From NCBI GenBank assembly GCA_027027005.1, contig JALVMN010000076.1, positions 1-45,207 on the forward strand: a stretch of DNA of 45,207 nt, given 5' to 3'. Position numbers and translations under genes: made by a program. Positions 41,658-45,207 of this stretch are shown one piece after another. Position 1 is the stretch's first letter. Each line of letters starts with the position of its first letter. The notes beneath the pieces were generated by a model. The model worked only from the letters and a program-made list of their open reading frames with translations. It was not told the DNA's origin and did no database searches. This DNA is from Desulfobacterales bacterium. Its GTDB lineage: Bacteria; Desulfobacterota; DSM-4660; Desulfatiglandales; Desulfatiglandaceae.

Positions 41658-43034
41658 ATGGAGAATAACCCTGTTAAAATCCAAGACCTTACATTCAGAG
41701 ATGGCCATCAATCCCTCTTTGCAACGAGGATGCGCACCGAGGACATGATACCCTTAGCTGAAGACATGGACAAGGTGGGCTTTTGGGCCATGGAGGTATG
41801 GGGAGGGGCCACCTTTGACACCATGCATCGCTTCCTGGGAGAGGACCCGTGGGAGCGGGTCCGAACCCTGAAAAAGTACATTAAGAAAACACCGTTTTCC
41901 ATGCTGCTTCGCGGGCAAAACCTGGTGGGTTACAGGAATTATGCCGACGATGTGGTGCGGGCATTTGTGGACAAGTCATGCGAAGTCGGCATAGACATAT
42001 TCAGGGTGTTCGATGCCCTAAATGACCTCAGGAACTTTGAGACCTCGGTTGAGGTCATCAAGAAGAACGGCAAACACTTCCAGGGTGCCATCTGCTTCTC
42101 ACTGACCGAGCGTAAGATGGGAGGCCCTGTCTTCAATCTCCAGTATTATTTGGACAAGGCCAAGGCCCTGGAAGACATGGGCGCTGATTCCATTTGTATA
42201 AAAGACATGGCCGGCATCATCTCTCCTTATGATGCCTACGAGCTTGTTCGGGCCTTGAAAGAGGCGGTATCTGTGCCCATCCACCTCCATACCCACTATA
42301 CCTCTGGCATGGCGTCCATGTGCCTGCTCAAGGGGATCGAGGCAGGGGTGGACATCATTGACACATGCCTTGCCCCCTTTGCCCTGAGGACCTCTCACGC
42401 AGCAGTTGAGCCCTTGGTGGCCACACTCCAGGGGACACCCAGAGACCCTGGCTTTGACTTGGACCACCTCCTTGACATGAGCGACCGGCTGGAAGAGGTG
42501 GGCCAGAAGTACAAGGACCTCTTGGACACCACCAAGCTCTCGGTTATTGACACTGGCGTGCTTAAACACCAGGTGCCCGGCGGCATGATATCCAACCTGG
42601 TGAACCAGCTCAAAGAGGCCAATGCCTTGCACAGGCTGGACGAGGTCTATGCCGAGGTGCCCAAGACCCGCAAAGACCTCGGCACTCCCCCGTTGGTGAC
42701 CCCCACTTCCCAGATAGTGGGAGTCCAGGCCGTGCTTAACGTGCTATTTGGCCGCTACAAGATGATCACCAATCAAGTAAAGGACCTCTGTTACGGCCTT
42801 TATGGGAAGACCCCTACTGAGATAGACCCCGAGGTGAGGGCCAAGGCGCTGAAAGGGTATAGCCGAGGCGAAACTCCTATTACGGGAAGGCCTGGTGACT
42901 ATCTGGAACCAGAGCTGGACAAGGTAAGGGAGGAGGTTGGAGACCTTGCCAAGACAGAGGAGGACTTGCTCATCTGCGCCATTTATCCCACCACGGGCAA
43001 GGAATTCCTCAAGAAAAAGTACGGGGTAGAATAG
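41658..43034 (+). CDS. Biotin-dependent carboxyltransferase subunit (PycB/OadA-like), without biotinyl domain
   Basis: 458 residues. The TIM-barrel begins IQDLTFRDGHQSLFATRM, with the metal- and substrate-binding residues of pyruvate/oxaloacetate carboxyltransferases. Also seen are EVWGGATFDTMHRFL, LLRGQNLVGYRNYADDVV, DSICIKDMAGI (with the carbamylated-Lys region) and HTHYTSGMA. Full-length OadA or PycB has about 590 residues with a C-terminal biotin domain (AMKM); here the chain stops at KKKYGVE. The biotin carrier must come from elsewhere. Carboxylation of pyruvate or the reverse cannot be told. AGGAGG precedes ATG. Confidence 0.92.
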   Translation: MENNPVKIQDLTFRDGHQSLFATRMRTEDMIPLAEDMDKVGFWAMEVWGGATFDTMHRFLGEDPWERVRTLKKYIKKTPFSMLLRGQNLVGYRNYADDVVRAFVDKSCEVGIDIFRVFDALNDLRNFETSVEVIKKNGKHFQGAICFSLTERKMGGPVFNLQYYLDKAKALEDMGADSICIKDMAGIISPYDAYELVRALKEAVSVPIHLHTHYTSGMASMCLLKGIEAGVDIIDTCLAPFALRTSHAAVEPLVATLQGTPRDPGFDLDHLLDMSDRLEEVGQKYKDLLDTTKLSVIDTGVLKHQVPGGMISNLVNQLKEANALHRLDEVYAEVPKTRKDLGTPPLVTPTSQIVGVQAVLNVLFGRYKMITNQVKDLCYGLYGKTPTEIDPEVRAKALKGYSRGETPITGRPGDYLEPELDKVREEVGDLAKTEEDLLICAIYPTTGKEFLKKKYGVE

Positions 43035-43040
43035 TGACCA

Positions 43041-43056
43041 CGGTATGGTAGTTGCA
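43041..43056 (+). promoter_or_regulatory. Possible sigma-54 promoter of the PilZ gene
   Basis: CGGTATGGTAGTTGCA keeps the GG and GC doublets at the right 12-base register and TTGC, with two mismatches in the -24 element. A hairpin TCTTATG/CATAAGA follows at about 43062-43081. Confidence 0.4.
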
Positions 43057-43131
43057 TAAATGTCTTATGTTCAACCATAAGATGCCGTATATGTTAATAA
43101 ATTGACACTTTGTCCGGGAATACGAAGCTAA

Positions 43132-43902
43132 ATGGCTGAGGCAGGAGAAAGGCGTGTTCAAACCGCTGGCGCCCTTGGTCGTGATGATGATGTAGAGCGC
43201 CTCAGGGGCAAGGCCATGGAGAGGATCTTCAACCAGTTGGTGGAGGATAAGACCGTATTAAGGGTCTTTCTCCTTGGCAAGGATTACGAGCGCCTCACCA
43301 TTGTAACAGACTTCAGAGAGGAGGATGAAGAGCGCTTCTTGGTTGTGGACCATCCTTCTGGATTCACCAATGTGGCCGCTAGAGCAGAACCCTGGAAACT
43401 CAGATTTGAATTCACTGGGCGAGACCGTCTTCCTTATGTGTTCCGAACCACCGGTGGTGAGGTGGCCCCTGAGGGACTCATTCTCCCGGCCCCCAAGTTT
43501 GTTGAAAGGAGGCAGAGGAGACGGAGCTTCAGGTTGGAGCCTCCCCTTGGAACGAAGCTTTATATCGGCCCTGAGGAAGAGGAGATAGAGGCCGTGGTCT
43601 ATAACATCAGCGTGGGAGGGGCCTTCATTTCCCTTGAAAGGGAAAAGGAGAGGAAGCCCCTCCTGGCTCTCGACCAGAAACTAAGACCTCTAAGGATAAT
43701 CTTTCCAGACAAAGAAGGCCCGGTAAGGGTAAACATAAAGGAAGCAATAGTAAAAAGGCTTGAAAGGGATCTCTTCTCCCATCAGTACAAGTATGCCCTC
43801 CAGTTCACCCAGATATCCAAGGAAGACATAAATCTCCTTGAAAGGCTCATATTCAAATATCAGAGGGAGTACTTGAGGAAGAGTCGTCTGCTGGACTCTT
43901 GA
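43132..43902 (+). CDS. PilZ-domain c-di-GMP-binding protein (YcgR-like)
   Basis: 256 residues. The N-terminal half resembles the YcgR N-domain. The C-terminal PilZ domain carries the c-di-GMP motifs RRxxR (RRSFRLEPP) and NISVGGAFIS (the D/NxSxxG box), and ends at LIFKYQREYLR. YcgR-like proteins slow or stop flagella when c-di-GMP rises. A possible sigma-54 promoter lies upstream, as for chemotaxis genes here. Confidence 0.85.
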   Translation: MAEAGERRVQTAGALGRDDDVERLRGKAMERIFNQLVEDKTVLRVFLLGKDYERLTIVTDFREEDEERFLVVDHPSGFTNVAARAEPWKLRFEFTGRDRLPYVFRTTGGEVAPEGLILPAPKFVERRQRRRSFRLEPPLGTKLYIGPEEEEIEAVVYNISVGGAFISLEREKERKPLLALDQKLRPLRIIFPDKEGPVRVNIKEAIVKRLERDLFSHQYKYALQFTQISKEDINLLERLIFKYQREYLRKSRLLDS

Positions 43903-43917
43903 AAAACGGCTTGCCGG

Positions 43918-44145
43918 CTAGACGTAGAAGTCTATGATGCGACCTGATTCCTTAAACCTCAAGGTCTCCTTGCCCTTCCTGTTGTAGAGGACCTTGCATC
44001 TGGAGGCCTCTTCCCCTCTATAAACAATCCCATTGCCCGGGGCCCGTTCAGCAAAAGAGTGGCCGCGGGTGTCATGGCTCCACGGAAATGGGGTGGCTGA
44101 CACTGGTAACACCAGGGCCAGTTCAGTGGTGGATTGGACATTCAT
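43918..44145 (-). CDS. Small protein, unknown function
   Basis: 75 residues (TPFPWSHDTRGHSFAE... then the end ESGRIIDFYV). I recall similar short proteins with a C-terminal IDxxV in Geobacter-like genomes, but cannot name the family. It has no signal peptide or Cys pair. Its codon use resembles that of neighbours. It converges with the PilZ gene and lies just before a FliL-like gene, so a motility link is possible. Confidence 0.55.
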   Translation of the reverse strand: MNVQSTTELALVLPVSATPFPWSHDTRGHSFAERAPGNGIVYRGEEASRCKVLYNRKGKETLRFKESGRIIDFYV

Positions 44146-44366
44146 AGGCTTCAGGCCCTACACTTGAATCCAACCAACTATTACCAATATCACCAACTAA
44201 AGGCAAGTATTGTTTTACATACCTTTATTGGGACGATTTTACAACAATTTTTTTATTTTTTACCTCCCGGGCCACTCCACAAGTAGGCTGCTCTTTTTCA
44301 TGTCCCCGGTGCCAGATGCCGATAAAATCTTGGGAAATTGCTTTGGCCCTTAGAGACAGGTTTTCT

Positions 44367-44801
44367 ATGAAGCTTTGGAAAAAGAAGGGGAAAAAGGACA
44401 GGCGAGCACTTTACTGGTACCTCACCATGCTTGGGATCGTAAGCGCCTTTTGGGCTCTCCAAGGGAAGATTCAACTCCCCTCCGAGATATTCCAAATGCC
44501 TGGTATCGGCACCCTCAAGGGCACGGTAAGGTGTACGCTCATATCATCGGTGAATGATACCCAGCACCTGAGGATGGAACTGGCCATCCCTTACAAGAGT
44601 CGCAATCAATGGGTAGAGATCAGGAAGGCGGTGCCGCGGCTAAAGCACGAGTTCATGATGTCCATGCAGACCAAGGGACTGGAAGAGGTGGTAAAGAGGC
44701 GGGATTTCAACACGTTGAGGAGCCACTTACTCCGCCTGATCAACAGGCACCTCAAGAATCCTGTGGAAGAGATCTATTTTGAGAGCTTTTTTGTGGATTA
44801 A
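44367..44801 (+). CDS. FliL-like membrane protein
   Basis: About 144 residues. A basic start (MKLWKKKGKKDRR) and one TM helix (about 15-35, LYWYLTMLGIVSAFWAL) fit a type II membrane anchor. The rest resembles the FliL C-domain: LRMELAIPYKSR..., KEVRKAVPR-like strand, then LRSHLLRLINRHL and VEEIYFESFFVD, where FliL normally ends in VYFTEFVIQ. FliL sits around the flagellar motor stator. It is not in a flagellar cluster here. Start could also be ATG at 44316. Confidence 0.6.
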   Translation: MKLWKKKGKKDRRALYWYLTMLGIVSAFWALQGKIQLPSEIFQMPGIGTLKGTVRCTLISSVNDTQHLRMELAIPYKSRNQWVEIRKAVPRLKHEFMMSMQTKGLEEVVKRRDFNTLRSHLLRLINRHLKNPVEEIYFESFFVD

Positions 44802-44810
44802 GGGGCCTTC

Positions 44811-45207
44811 CTAACGGCACTTTATGAACACAAAGCGCTTCGCAGCAGTTGCTATCCAGGGGATGAGTTCAGGCCTATCCTTGGCCAAGGCCTCCAGGTT
44901 CTCCCACCTGTTGCATCCTCGGTCCCCAGGCTCCAGGTCTTTTACAAAGGTAGCCAACACTATTGAATTGGCCAGAGAGCAGGCAAAACTTCTAATAAGC
45001 CTGCAAAACTCTTTCGAATAAACTGTGCGTGGGGGATATTTCCAGATCAACTCCTTCCTGGGCCTTAGCTTAAGACCGGTGATCCTCTCAAAGTCATCGA
45101 ATTCCATTCTTGTAACAAACACCTGGCCTTGCGGCCCAGTAAAAAGATATCCCCTCACTGGAATACCTTTATACACCCGATCTTCCACACGGGAAAACCT
45201 AAATGGC
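44811..45207 (-). CDS. Unassigned protein, possibly 5' truncated at the window edge
   Basis: The frame stays open to the right edge; a GTG at 45188 could be its start (125 residues). Content: GYLFTGPQGQVFVTRMEFDDFERITG, then a mixed helical part with Cys residues (EFCRLIRSFACSL, RGCNRWENLEAL). No family is recognised. It converges with the FliL-like gene, leaving nine bases. Confidence 0.6.
   Translation of the reverse strand, partial: PFRFSRVEDRVYKGIPVRGYLFTGPQGQVFVTRMEFDDFERITGLKLRPRKELIWKYPPRTVYSKEFCRLIRSFACSLANSIVLATFVKDLEPGDRGCNRWENLEALAKDRPELIPWIATAAKRFVFIKCR

Noticed and set aside
1-45207. CRISPR arrays, insertion sequences, prophage or integration sites
   Set aside because: No repeated spacers, transposase or integrase genes, or direct-repeat att sites beside tRNA-Phe were seen.

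Overview
The window reads as a chromosomal segment of a Gram-negative, motile, anaerobic bacterium. It most resembles a Desulfobacterota (former deltaproteobacterial) lineage. Support comes from a sigma-54-type promoter in front of a chemoreceptor, the redox repressor Rex, an xseA-xseB-ispA-dxs-tlyA block, an archease-RtcB pair, a PxxKW cysteine-rich protein and a probable selenoprotein. Base composition and codon style look even throughout, with AGG common for Arg. I see no insertion sequence, prophage, CRISPR array or rRNA. Taxonomy is inferred from gene content only.

Layout. 1-5.5 kb: end of a GH13 sugar phosphorylase, an HDOD regulator, and a chemoreceptor with zinc-binding CZB modules followed by a periplasmic phosphate-binding-like protein. 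5.6-9.7 kb: a small basic protein, a PBP4-type D-Ala-D-Ala carboxypeptidase, a zinc ribbon protein, then archease and the RNA ligase RtcB. 9.8-14.5 kb: acyl-CoA dehydrogenase, sugar nucleotidyltransferase, RCK potassium channel, DUF3426 zinc-ribbon membrane protein and hpt. 14.7-18.7 kb: an SPFH/zinc-ribbon (YdjI-like) protein, a helical partner and a PAS-PAS-GAF histidine kinase with a cysteine cluster in its ATPase domain. 19.0-21.5 kb: rex, a DUF1573 exported protein with an in-frame UGA exactly where the first Cys of the family's CGC motif belongs, rnhA, a flavin reductase-like protein, and tRNA-Phe with promoter and terminator.

21.7-28.7 kb: a 57-residue cysteine-containing protein, a DUF4139 protein, and a 1761-residue UvrA made of two complete UvrA units, so four ABC ATPase domains. 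29-32.7 kb: a leftward cluster of a 43-residue Cys protein, ChrB, a helical protein, an HDIG protein, an MFS transporter and RidA. 32.8-36 kb: a glyoxylate-type aminotransferase facing a 2-hydroxyacid dehydrogenase, an ABM-fold protein, and the PxxKW protein whose short leader carries a terminator-like hairpin. 36-41.2 kb: exonuclease VII, FPP synthase, DXP synthase and TlyA, tightly overlapping. 41.6-45.2 kb: a biotin-dependent carboxyltransferase without its biotin domain, a PilZ protein, a FliL-like protein and two unassigned genes.

The strongest novelty is the DUF1573 selenoprotein candidate (19672-20442): the frame is preserved across UGA, the conserved motif becomes Sec-Gly-Cys, and a stem-loop lies at bacterial SECIS distance. 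Next are the tandem UvrA, the kinase cysteine cluster, the chemoreceptor/binding-protein pair, and the leader hairpin of the PxxKW gene.
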